DNA of 59,513 nucleotides from Chitinilyticum litopenaei DSM 21440. Lineage in GTDB: Bacteria > Pseudomonadota > Gammaproteobacteria > Burkholderiales > Chitinibacteraceae. The position numbers and the translations under genes were made by a program. The stretch is taken from assembly GCF_000428145.1 (NCBI RefSeq), contig NZ_ATZJ01000024.1:1-59513 (forward strand). Direction: 5' to 3'. The notes beneath the pieces were generated by a model, which was given only the letters and a program-made list of their open reading frames with translations, did no database searches and was not told the DNA's origin. Below, one piece after another: positions 24,180-32,659 of this stretch. Within the stretch, counting starts at the first letter, position 1, and the number at the start of each line of letters is the position of its first letter.

Positions 24180-25990
24180 TGCGCAAATCCCTGCACACCC
24201 TGGGCGCGGCGGCATTGCTGGCCTGCGCCACGGCCCCAACCTGGGCCGCCGGCGCAATCGACGGCGCCGTCGCCAAGCGTGACCTGAACTGGCACGCGAT
24301 CATCATGTTTTTCATTTTCGTCGCCTTCACGCTGGGCATCACCTACTGGGCAGCGCGGCGCACCCGCTCGGCCAAGGACTTCTACGCGGCCGGCGGCGGC
24401 ATTACCGGCTTCCAGAATGGCCTGGCGATCGCCGGTGACTACATGTCGGCCGCGTCGTTTCTCGGCATTTCCGCCATGGTGTTCGACAAGGGCTACGACG
24501 GCCTGATCTACTCGATCGGCTTTCTGGTCGGCTGGCCGGTGATCACCTTCCTCGTCGCCGAACGCCTGCGCAACCTCGGCAAGTACACCTTCGCCGACGT
24601 GGCCTCCTACCGCCTTGGCCAGACTCCGGTGCGCAGCTTTGCCGCCACCGGTACGCTGGTCGTTGTTGCCCTTTACCTGATCGCACAGATGGTCGGTGCC
24701 GGTAAGCTGATCCAGTTGCTGTTCGGCATGGATTACACCTATGCCGTGGTTCTGGTCGGCATCCTGATGGTGCTCTACGTGATGTTCGGCGGCATGCTGG
24801 CCACCACCTGGGTGCAGATCATCAAGGCCATCCTGCTGCTCTCCGGTGCATCCTTCATGGCCTTCATGGTGCTCAAGCACAGCGGCTTCAGCTTCGAAAC
24901 CATGTTTGCCCAGGCCGTGGAAGTGAAGCAGCAAGCCGCCCAGGCCTTGGCCGCCAAGGCAGCGGTCGCGTCCGAAGTGGCCGCTGCCGCCGTCGCCAGC
25001 AATGCGCCGAATGCCTCGGCAGCCGTTGCGAGCGCCGAAGCCGCCGCGAAGACCGCCACCGCCGCCGCGAAGGTCAACATCATGGCGCCGGGCGGGTTGG
25101 TCTCCAACCCGATCGACGCGATCTCGCTCGGTCTGGCGCTGATGTTCGGCACCGCCGGCCTGCCGCACATCCTGATGCGCTTCTTTACCGTGAAGGATGC
25201 CAAGGAAGCGCGCAAATCGGTGTTCTACGCCACCGGCTTCATCGGTTACTTCTATATCCTGACCTTCATCATCGGCTTTGGCGCGATCACGCTGGTCGCC
25301 ACCAATCCCGAGTTCCTCGATCCGGCCAAGGGCGGACTGATCGGCGGCTCGAACATGGCGGCGGTGCATCTTTCCAAGGCGGTCGGCGGCGACTTCTTCC
25401 TCGGCTTCATCTCGGCCGTGGCGTTTGCCACCATCCTCGCCGTGGTCGCCGGCCTGACGCTCTCGGGCGCTTCGGCGGTGTCGCACGATCTCTACGCCAG
25501 CGTGATCAAGAAGGGCAAGGCCAACGAGGCCGATGAAATCCGTGTTTCGAAGATGACCACCCTGGGGCTGGGCGTCGTCGCCATCTTCCTGGGCATCCTG
25601 TTCGAGAAGCAGAACATCGCCTTCATGGTCGGCCTGGCCTTCTCGATTGCCGCGTCGGCCAACTTCCCGGTGCTGTTCCTGTCGATGTTCTGGAAGGGGC
25701 TGACCACCCGCGGCGCGGTGATCGGCGGCCTGTTCGGCCTGATCTCGGCCGTGGTGCTCATCATCCTCGGCCCGGCCGTGTGGGAAGTGACGCTGGGCAA
25801 TCCGAAGGGCAGCGCGCCGTTTGCCTACAGCAACCCGGCCATCTTCTCGATGACGCTGGCCTTTGTCACCACCTGGCTGGTCTCCATCACGGACAACAGC
25901 GAACAGGCACAGAAGGAACGCGCCCTCTTCCTGCCGCAATTCATCCGCTCGATGACCGGCATTGGCGCGGAAGGCGCATCCAAGCACTAA
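24176..25990 (+). CDS. actP: Cation/acetate symporter ActP
   Basis: SLC5-type sodium:solute symporter for acetate and similar short acids. 604 residues with an N-terminal signal-like segment, about 13 transmembrane helices and family motifs YYAAGGGITGFQNGLAIAGDYMSAASFLG-type and SGASAVSHDLYA. It is longer than the roughly 550-residue E. coli protein because of an Ala-rich insert at about residues 248-300 (repeated AA, KAA, ASAEAA). Followed by a 13-bp hairpin. Confidence 0.95.
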   Translation: MMRKSLHTLGAAALLACATAPTWAAGAIDGAVAKRDLNWHAIIMFFIFVAFTLGITYWAARRTRSAKDFYAAGGGITGFQNGLAIAGDYMSAASFLGISAMVFDKGYDGLIYSIGFLVGWPVITFLVAERLRNLGKYTFADVASYRLGQTPVRSFAATGTLVVVALYLIAQMVGAGKLIQLLFGMDYTYAVVLVGILMVLYVMFGGMLATTWVQIIKAILLLSGASFMAFMVLKHSGFSFETMFAQAVEVKQQAAQALAAKAAVASEVAAAAVASNAPNASAAVASAEAAAKTATAAAKVNIMAPGGLVSNPIDAISLGLALMFGTAGLPHILMRFFTVKDAKEARKSVFYATGFIGYFYILTFIIGFGAITLVATNPEFLDPAKGGLIGGSNMAAVHLSKAVGGDFFLGFISAVAFATILAVVAGLTLSGASAVSHDLYASVIKKGKANEADEIRVSKMTTLGLGVVAIFLGILFEKQNIAFMVGLAFSIAASANFPVLFLSMFWKGLTTRGAVIGGLFGLISAVVLIILGPAVWEVTLGNPKGSAPFAYSNPAIFSMTLAFVTTWLVSITDNSEQAQKERALFLPQFIRSMTGIGAEGASKH

Positions 25991-26007
25991 GCATTACGCC
26001 GCACCAC

Positions 26008-26036
26008 GACAACGCCCCGCCCTGCGGGGCGTTGTC
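26008..26036 (+). terminator. Hairpin after actP
   Basis: GACAACGCCCCGC-cct-GCGGGGCGTTGTC is a perfect 13-bp stem 17 bp past the actP stop. No T-run follows, so it may reduce rather than stop read-through into the next gene. Confidence 0.55.
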
Positions 26037-26087
26037 GCATTGGGCGCCCTGAAGAAACATCCGGGCTAGACTGGAAAAGGAGGCACC

Positions 26088-27896
26088 ATGAGCAGCAACT
26101 TCGATTTCAGCCATTCCCCCTTCGACACGCTGACACCCGCCGAACGCGCGCACGTGGCCGACGCACTCGACATCCTTTACTACCCGGCGCACAGCGACAT
26201 CCTCGCCCCCGGCGACGAAGTGACGCAGCTTTATGTGGTGATGAAGGGCCTGGTCGAAGAGCGCGGCGAGCACGGCACGGTGTTCTATGCGGCGAACGAC
26301 GTGTTCGACAGCCGGGCACTCGTTAGCGGCACAGCAGGTATTGCCCTGCAAGCCACGGAGGACACACTACTCTGGCAGATACCCCGCGAGGTGATTCTGG
26401 CCATCACCCGCAGCAATGCCGTGTTCGCAGCATTTTTCTATGACGATGTCGCGCGCCGGCTGGCCACGCTGGCGCACAAGCCCTACCGGCAGGAACAGGC
26501 GGCGCTGATGCTCTTGCGCGTCAGCCAGTGCCCCTACCGCCCGCCCTGCTGGCTGGACCACAACGCCACCGTCATCACCGCGGCGCGCACCATGCAGCAG
26601 GAACACGTCACCGCGGTACTGGTGCGCGGCGCGCGCGGCACCGGCATCTTCACGCAAAGCGATCTGCGCAATTTCGTGATCGACGGTCTGGACCCGCACA
26701 CCGAACCGGTCGAGTGGCACGCCAATTACGGCCTGATCGGCATCGAGGATGACGACTTCCTGCATCAGGCCATGCTGCTGATGGTGCGTCACACCATCCA
26801 GCGCCTGCTGGTCACGCGCCAGGGCGAGATTTGCGGCATTCTCGAACAGGTGGATCTGCTGTCCTGCCTGGCCAACAACCCGCACACGGTCACCGGCAGT
26901 CTCGAACGCGCCACCAGCCTGGTCGAGCTGCGCGCCGCCGCCACCAGCATGGCGCAGCTGGTCGTGCAGCTGCACGGCAACGGCATGAAGGTGACGCTGA
27001 TCGCCGAGCTGGTGAGCGAATTGCGCCAGAAACTCCTGAGCCGCCTGTTCACCCTGCTGGCGCCGCCGGGCATGCTGGAACAGGTCTGCCTGCTGGTGCT
27101 GGGCTCGGAAGGCCGCGGCGAGCAGATCCTGCGCACCGACCAGGACAATGCGCTGATCGTCGCCGACGGCTACGACCATCCCCAGCTGGCCGAGGTCTGC
27201 GAGCGCTTCACGGCGGAACTGCTCGCCATGGGCTACCCGCCCTGCCCCGGCGGCGTGATGCTCAACACCCCGCAATGGCGGCGCAGCGTCAGCGACTTTC
27301 GCCGCCAGATCAATGCCTGGACCGGCGAAGCCAGCGGCGAGCAGCTGCTGCAACTGGCGATCTGGATCGACGCCCGTCCGGTGTGCGGCAATGCCACGCT
27401 CCACGCCGGGCTGGACGCGCATCTGCGGCGCTGGCTGGCCGACAACGACGCCTTCCTGGCGCGCTTTGCCTGGCCCATCGAACAATTCGAACCACCGCTG
27501 TCGCTCTTTGCCCGGCTGGTGACCGCTGCTGGCGAGCATGGCGAGCTGCTTGACCTGAAAAAGGGCGGCATCTTCCCCATCGTGCACGGTATCCGCAGCC
27601 TGGCCCTTCAGTACAAAGTCGTGCAGAGCAATACCTATCAGCGCATCGAAAAGCTGCGCGGGCTGCCGGTGCTGCCCGACGCGCTGGCCAGCGATGTCGC
27701 CGAAGCGCTGGCCTATCTGCAGGGCCTGCAGCTGCGCCACGGCATCCGCCTCGAAGCGGCCGGCCAGCGCGCCGACAATCTGATCGACCCGCGCACGCTG
27801 TCGACGCTGGAGCGCGATCTGCTCAAGGACGCCCTTGGCGTCGTCAAGCGCCTGCGGCTGGCGCTGCGCCACCATTTCCGCCTGGGGGCGCTGTGA
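26088..27896 (+). CDS. DUF294-type protein: cNMP-binding, CBS pair and nucleotidyltransferase domains
   Basis: 602 residues. Order: cyclic-nucleotide-binding-like domain (about 10-120, ILAPGDEVTQLYVVMKGLVEE), two CBS domains (about 150-275), DUF294 nucleotidyltransferase-like domain with GSEGRGEQILRTDQDNALI (about 344-362) and a C-terminal helical DUF294_C domain. Such proteins are regularly encoded after actP with a DnaQ-type exonuclease, as here, where its stop overlaps the next start (GTGA). Role is probably regulatory; substrate unknown. Two 47/48-bp palindromes lie inside the coding sequence. Confidence 0.9.
   Translation: MSSNFDFSHSPFDTLTPAERAHVADALDILYYPAHSDILAPGDEVTQLYVVMKGLVEERGEHGTVFYAANDVFDSRALVSGTAGIALQATEDTLLWQIPREVILAITRSNAVFAAFFYDDVARRLATLAHKPYRQEQAALMLLRVSQCPYRPPCWLDHNATVITAARTMQQEHVTAVLVRGARGTGIFTQSDLRNFVIDGLDPHTEPVEWHANYGLIGIEDDDFLHQAMLLMVRHTIQRLLVTRQGEICGILEQVDLLSCLANNPHTVTGSLERATSLVELRAAATSMAQLVVQLHGNGMKVTLIAELVSELRQKLLSRLFTLLAPPGMLEQVCLLVLGSEGRGEQILRTDQDNALIVADGYDHPQLAEVCERFTAELLAMGYPPCPGGVMLNTPQWRRSVSDFRRQINAWTGEASGEQLLQLAIWIDARPVCGNATLHAGLDAHLRRWLADNDAFLARFAWPIEQFEPPLSLFARLVTAAGEHGELLDLKKGGIFPIVHGIRSLALQYKVVQSNTYQRIEKLRGLPVLPDALASDVAEALAYLQGLQLRHGIRLEAAGQRADNLIDPRTLSTLERDLLKDALGVVKRLRLALRHHFRLGAL
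26337..26383. repeat. 47-bp bipartite palindrome, copy 6 (inside DUF294-type gene)
   Basis: GGTATTGCCCTGCAAGCC at the left and ATACC ending at 26383. Exactly 47 bp. It encodes GIALQATEDTLLWQIP, ordinary for a cNMP-binding-like domain, but uses the unusual codons ACA, CTA and ATA. Confidence 0.65.
27588..27635. repeat. 48-bp variant of the bipartite palindrome (inside DUF294-type gene)
   Basis: GGTAT at 27588 and ATACC ending at 27635, one base longer than the other copies. The minus-strand half-site GGTATTGCTCTGCACGACTT agrees with the family. Could be chance. Confidence 0.4.
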
Positions 27897-28528
27897 GCCG
27901 GCTGGGCGACTGGCTGGCCGGCTGGCAGCGGCAGCGCTGGCTGGCGCGCCTGCGCGAGCCGCGCTTTGCCGGACTCGTCGCCACGCCGCCCCCCGGCGAG
28001 TATGTCAGCCTGGACTGCGAGATGAGCAGCCTGGATCCCAGAACCGCGGAAATCCTCAGCATCGCGGCGGTAAAAGTCTGCGGTCGGCGCATCGCGCTGT
28101 CCGGGCACCTGCAGCTGCTGGTGCGCCCCAGCGGTCCGATCGCGGCCAGCAGCATTCCCATTCACGGCCTGCGCACGCAGGACGTGGCGGGCGGCCTGCC
28201 GCTGCGCGAGGCGCTGGCGCAGCTGCTCGACTTCATCGGCCCGCGCCCGGTGCTGGGCTATTACCTGGAGTTCGATCTGGCCGTGATCGACCGCGCGCTG
28301 CGCCCCTGGCTGGGCGTGTCGCTGCCCAACCGGCGCATCGAGGTATCGGCGCTGTATTACGCGCGCATGGTGCATGCCTACCGCCCGGATGTGGACCTGA
28401 GCCTGGAGTCGATGCTCGCCACGCTGGCGCTGCCGCAGCTGCCACGGCACGACCCGCTCAATGACGCGGTACTTGCCGCACTGATCTTTCTGAAGCTGCA
28501 GGGACAAGGCATACCCGGCAGGCCATAA
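27893..28528 (+). CDS. 3'-5' exonuclease, DnaQ/epsilon-like
   Basis: 211 residues, GTG start at 27893 overlapping the upstream stop. DEDD-type fold: ExoI SLDCEMSSLDPRTAEILSIAAV (about 40-61), ExoII region with YYLEFDLAVIDRAL, ExoIII with HDPLNDAVLAALIFL. Not the replicative epsilon, which is longer and carries a polymerase-binding tail. Family arrangement with actP and DUF294 protein is common, but the biological link is unproven. Confidence 0.88.
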   Translation: MSRLGDWLAGWQRQRWLARLREPRFAGLVATPPPGEYVSLDCEMSSLDPRTAEILSIAAVKVCGRRIALSGHLQLLVRPSGPIAASSIPIHGLRTQDVAGGLPLREALAQLLDFIGPRPVLGYYLEFDLAVIDRALRPWLGVSLPNRRIEVSALYYARMVHAYRPDVDLSLESMLATLALPQLPRHDPLNDAVLAALIFLKLQGQGIPGRP

Positions 28529-28568
28529 AGCCCGAAGCAAACATATAAAAAGGCCACAGGCAGATACC
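28522..28568. repeat. 47-bp bipartite palindrome, copy 7 (left end altered)
   Basis: Right half AAAAAGGCCACAGGCAGATACC is clean and closely matches copy 5. Left end reads GCCAT. Overlaps the stop codon of the exonuclease gene. Confidence 0.65.
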
Positions 28569-28676
28569 CATGGCCCGCGCCATACTGAAGCCAGCCGGAC
28601 AACACACCAGAACGACCCACACCGCGCTTGCGCACCCGCCTGAAAGCGCGGGCACCGGCAATCCCGACCGGGCGAC

Positions 28677-31600
28677 TCAGGCCGCACGCCCCAGCCATTT
28701 TTGCAGCATGGCTTCCAGTTGGGGCGCCGCTACCGGCTTGGAGATGAAATCGTTCATGCCCGCCGCCAGGCAGTGCTGCCGGTCTTCGGCGGTGGCATTG
28801 GCCGTCATGGCCACGATGGGAATGGACGGATCTCGGACTCCCGTATCGGCAAGCCGGATGTGCCGAGTCGCCTCGACACCATCCATCTCCGGCATCTGCA
28901 TGTCCATGAAGACCAGGTCAAATTCCTGATCGACCAGCGCCTGAATGGCGGCAATGCCGTGTTCGGCAACCTGCACACGACAGCCGAGGTTTTCCAGGAT
29001 TTTCGTCGCGACCAAGCGGTTTACTGCATTGTCTTCGGCCAGCAGGACTCTCGGCGCCAGGTCGGCAATGGTGTAGCGGGTCAGGAATTCCGGATGCGGC
29101 GGTCGCGTACGCGCCTGCTCCTGTACGGCACGCCAGGCTTGCTCCTGCAGCGGCTTGTTCAGATATCCCGAAAACCCGGCCTCTCTGGCCTGCAGCGAAT
29201 CACCACGAGCCCCCACGGCCGTCAGCAGGATCAGCAGCGGATCACCCAGCCCATCGGCAGCGCGCACGGCGCGCGCCAGCTCCAATCCATCCATCCCCGG
29301 CATGAACATATCGATCAGCAAGATGCCATAGTGCGTGCCGCGCTGGCTCGCGGCCTGCATCATGGCGAGGGCCTCGACTCCGCCTGGCGCGCAATCGACG
29401 TCAGCACCCCAGTTGCGCAACAGCAAGGACTGGTACTCACGCTGCGACTCGCTATCGTCCACCAGTAACACACGCTGACTGACGGCCCCCTGCTTCGGCG
29501 GCAAAGCCTCGGCCACCACATTCCTGACTGGCACCAGCGCCACATCGAAAACAAACTCGCTGCCCAGCCCCTCGGTGCTGCTTGCCGCAATTTCGCCCCC
29601 CATCAGCTCAACCAGCTGCTTGCAGATGGCAAGCCCCAAACCGGTACCGCCAAAGCGCCGTGTGGTTGAGGCATCCACCTGGGAAAAACTGCCAAATAGG
29701 CGATGGAGCTTATCCGGTGGAATGCCAATGCCGCTATCGCGCACGGCAAATCGCAGGCGAACGACCGCGTCAGTCTGCTCAAGAACGCTGCAAATGACCT
29801 GCACGCCACCACGCTCGGTAAACTTGATGGCATTGCCGACAAGATTGATCAGCACCTGCCGCAGGCGGCCGGGATCGCCACGCACCCAGACCGGAACGTC
29901 TGCGGCACACTGAAAAGCGAGGGCGATGCCTTTCTCGCGCGGACGCAGCGCCATGATGGCCGCCACCCCGTCAAGCAGGGCGTGCAGATCGAAATCAAGC
30001 TGCTCCAGCTCCATGCGACCGGCTTCGATCTTGGAGAAGTCGAGGATGTCGTTGATGACTCCCAGCAGGACATCACCACTCTGCCGAATGGTTTCCGCAT
30101 ACTCGCGCTGCTGTTCGGTCAGCTCGGTATCCAGCAATAGCCCGGTCATGCCCAGCACCCCATTCATGGGGGTGCGAATTTCATGGCTCATATTGGCAAG
30201 AAACTGGCTCTTGGCCTTGCTTGCCGCTTCGGCCGCATTCTGGGCTGCCTGCAGCTCGGCTTCCCGCACCTTGCGGGGCGTGATGTCCTCATGAGTGCCG
30301 GTCATGCGCAAGGGCTTACCCTCGGCATCGCGCTCGACGACCTGACCACGGTCATGCACCCAGATCCATTCGCCGTTGCGGTGCCGCATGCGGCAGTCGC
30401 AATCATAGTAAGGCGTTTCACCGGCAAAATGCTGTTCCAGCAGTCGCCCCGACTCGGCCAGATCGTCGGGATGGGCATGCTTGAGCCAGGTCTCGATGCT
30501 GATCGGCGCCAGCTCGTCAAGGGTGTAGCCGATGATTTCCGCCCAGCGCTCGTTGAACAGCACCTCGCCCGTCTGGACGTGCCATTCCCAGGTGCCTATA
30601 TGCGTGGCTTCAATGATCTGCTGCAAGCGCTGGCGCTCATGCTGCAGGGCCATTTCCGCCCGCTTGCGGTCGGTAATGTCGCTCTCGACGGCGATGAATT
30701 GCAGCTTGCCCTCCTCATCGTGCAGCGGCTCAATTTCGAGAGCAATCCAGTAATGCGCGCCATCCTTGCGGTAATTGATGATTTCTGCGCGGCACGGTTG
30801 CGCCCTGCCCAGCCGCTCCGACAGATAGGCGCGCGTCTGCGGGTCTGTCAGGGGGCCCTGCAGCAATCTGCCCGGCACCTGCCCGCGCACTTCGTCCAGC
30901 GCATAGCCCGTCATGCGCTCAAAGGCCGGGTTGACCCAGAGCACCCGCCCTGCCGCATCGGCGATGACCACGGCGCTCGACGTACGGCTCAGCGCCAGCG
31001 ACAGCTTGCGGGCCTCGGCCTCGTTGCTGCGCAGCCTCTCTTCGGCCAGTTTGCGAGTACTGATATCGTCAATGAAACCATGCCAGAGCACACCACCATC
31101 GGGCTGGCGCTCCGGCTTGGCGATCCCCTCGACCCAGATGGTGCCCTTGTGCGGATGCTTGACCCGATATTCGGCGTGCCAGGTTTCCAGAGCGCTGACG
31201 GACCGCTCGATACTGGCCCTTACCGCTGCGACATCCTCGGGGTGCAAGACGGCAAAGACGGCACTGGCGTCCTCGCGCACATCGGCCGGCTTGACGCCAT
31301 AGACTTCCTCGATACCTGCGCTGGCGTAGGGAAAACAGCTGGAACCATCAGGGCGCAGCAGAAACTGATAAATGACGCCAGGCAGCAGGTCACCGATTTT
31401 TTGCAGACGGGCCAGCAGCTCATCACGCACCCGCTGCTGGGCAAGACGTTCCAGCACCGCACTGACCCAGCCCCCCATCAGACGTGCGAACTCGATGTCG
31501 GCCTCGTCAAATGGCCGGGCTCGCGGCGGCGCGGCCGAAAAATTCAGCGTGCCGACTACCTCGCCAGCCACGCGCAATGGTGTGCCGATATAGGTTTCCA

Positions 31601-32471
31601 GGCCGAACTCGCCATAGCAGGGGTGATGGGCATACTCCGAATTACCCATATGGGTAATCGCCAAAACATCATCGTGACCAAGGGCTATGGAGCAATACGT
31701 CTTGCCCAGCATAAAGTCCATGCCATCCTGCAGCACATTCCCCTCGCTGTACTGCACATCGATGCGGTACAGCTCACCCCGAATGTTGCTGATGATGGCC
31801 ATCGGCAAGCCAAAATAGTCGCACCCGAGCTTGAGCGCCTTGCGCAAGAGCTCGCGCTCATCATTTCCGGTCAGCGCGGCAATGCGGTTCAGGGCTCGCA
31901 GGGCGCGTTGCTGCTGCTGCCGGTGTGCGTCAAGCAACTCACGGTCCGCCTTGAGCCGCCGATAGCAAATCAGGTTGCCCAGCGTCAGCAACAAAGGACG
32001 CAGGTCATCCGGCCAATTTGCCTCATAGCCGCCGGGGCGATTGGCGACACCGATCATGCCGACCAGTTCATCCCCGGCGAGAATGGGCAAACCCATGAAT
32101 GCCAGCATCGGCGGATGCCCCGGGGGCAGCCCTCCCCGTCGCGGATCGTGGGCAGGATCGTTGGCAATCACCACCTGGCCGGAGGTCAGCACCGCACCAA
32201 AGAGCGTATCAAGCCGGGTAAAGACCAGGCCACGCGGCGCATTTTCGGCGTAGAACGCACGTGTTGCCTCATTCCAGGCAATGTTGGTAATGGCATGCGT
32301 GACCAGCTGCGGCGCGCCAGCCAGGTAACGCACTTCGCCAATGAAGCCGTACTCGCTGCCGGTTAAATGCAGCAAATCGGCAAGAGTATTGTCGAAGACG
32401 CTTTGCTCATCGCCTTCGGACAGAAAGCCGGCTTGAGCATTAACGATGGTGTTCAGCAATTGTTCCAGCAT
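28677..32471 (-). CDS. Cytoplasmic hybrid sensor histidine kinase (GAF-GAF-PAS-PAS-PAS-HisKA-HATPase-REC-REC)
   Basis: 1264 residues without a transmembrane segment. Order: GAF (about 15-170), GAF (about 195-345), PAS (about 365-480), PAS (about 490-610), PAS/PAC (about 620-745), HisKA with SHEIRTPMNGV (His763), HATPase with NLVGNAIKF, DSGIGIP and GGTGLGLAI, then two receiver domains with phospho-acceptors near Asp1054 (LLIDMFMPGMDG) and Asp1190 (FMDMQMPEMDG). A multistep phosphorelay protein. No Hpt domain or partner regulator is nearby. Sits between the actP series and acs, on the opposite strand, so a part in acetate sensing is possible but only inferred. Confidence 0.94.
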   Translation of the reverse strand: MLEQLLNTIVNAQAGFLSEGDEQSVFDNTLADLLHLTGSEYGFIGEVRYLAGAPQLVTHAITNIAWNEATRAFYAENAPRGLVFTRLDTLFGAVLTSGQVVIANDPAHDPRRGGLPPGHPPMLAFMGLPILAGDELVGMIGVANRPGGYEANWPDDLRPLLLTLGNLICYRRLKADRELLDAHRQQQQRALRALNRIAALTGNDERELLRKALKLGCDYFGLPMAIISNIRGELYRIDVQYSEGNVLQDGMDFMLGKTYCSIALGHDDVLAITHMGNSEYAHHPCYGEFGLETYIGTPLRVAGEVVGTLNFSAAPPRARPFDEADIEFARLMGGWVSAVLERLAQQRVRDELLARLQKIGDLLPGVIYQFLLRPDGSSCFPYASAGIEEVYGVKPADVREDASAVFAVLHPEDVAAVRASIERSVSALETWHAEYRVKHPHKGTIWVEGIAKPERQPDGGVLWHGFIDDISTRKLAEERLRSNEAEARKLSLALSRTSSAVVIADAAGRVLWVNPAFERMTGYALDEVRGQVPGRLLQGPLTDPQTRAYLSERLGRAQPCRAEIINYRKDGAHYWIALEIEPLHDEEGKLQFIAVESDITDRKRAEMALQHERQRLQQIIEATHIGTWEWHVQTGEVLFNERWAEIIGYTLDELAPISIETWLKHAHPDDLAESGRLLEQHFAGETPYYDCDCRMRHRNGEWIWVHDRGQVVERDAEGKPLRMTGTHEDITPRKVREAELQAAQNAAEAASKAKSQFLANMSHEIRTPMNGVLGMTGLLLDTELTEQQREYAETIRQSGDVLLGVINDILDFSKIEAGRMELEQLDFDLHALLDGVAAIMALRPREKGIALAFQCAADVPVWVRGDPGRLRQVLINLVGNAIKFTERGGVQVICSVLEQTDAVVRLRFAVRDSGIGIPPDKLHRLFGSFSQVDASTTRRFGGTGLGLAICKQLVELMGGEIAASSTEGLGSEFVFDVALVPVRNVVAEALPPKQGAVSQRVLLVDDSESQREYQSLLLRNWGADVDCAPGGVEALAMMQAASQRGTHYGILLIDMFMPGMDGLELARAVRAADGLGDPLLILLTAVGARGDSLQAREAGFSGYLNKPLQEQAWRAVQEQARTRPPHPEFLTRYTIADLAPRVLLAEDNAVNRLVATKILENLGCRVQVAEHGIAAIQALVDQEFDLVFMDMQMPEMDGVEATRHIRLADTGVRDPSIPIVAMTANATAEDRQHCLAAGMNDFISKPVAAPQLEAMLQKWLGRAA

Positions 32472-32583
32472 GGATTGTCCAGCAGACCGCGAAGTTGCTC
32501 GCCCGTTGAGCTTAGTTCAGGACAGCGCAAGCCGCAGCGCGCCAACAATCAGCGCCACTGATTCGGCACATCAGAAAAGACAA

Positions 32584-32659
32584 TTGGATAAAAACCCGAC
32601 CCGCCCATAAAGTTTGCTCACCAATTTCATCCTTACTGTTTGGCCAAGAAGGAGCACTC
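32584..32659 (+). promoter_or_regulatory. Possible acs promoter and ribosome site
   Basis: TTGGAT (32584-32589), 16 bp, CATAAA (32606-32611), and AAGGAG at 32649-32654 ahead of the ATG at 32660. The ribosome site is clear. The promoter match is modest. Confidence 0.4.

Noticed and set aside
24176..25990. ActP as a frameshifted fusion because of the Ala-rich insert
   Set aside because: The frame is continuous and all transmembrane blocks before and after the insert are in order.
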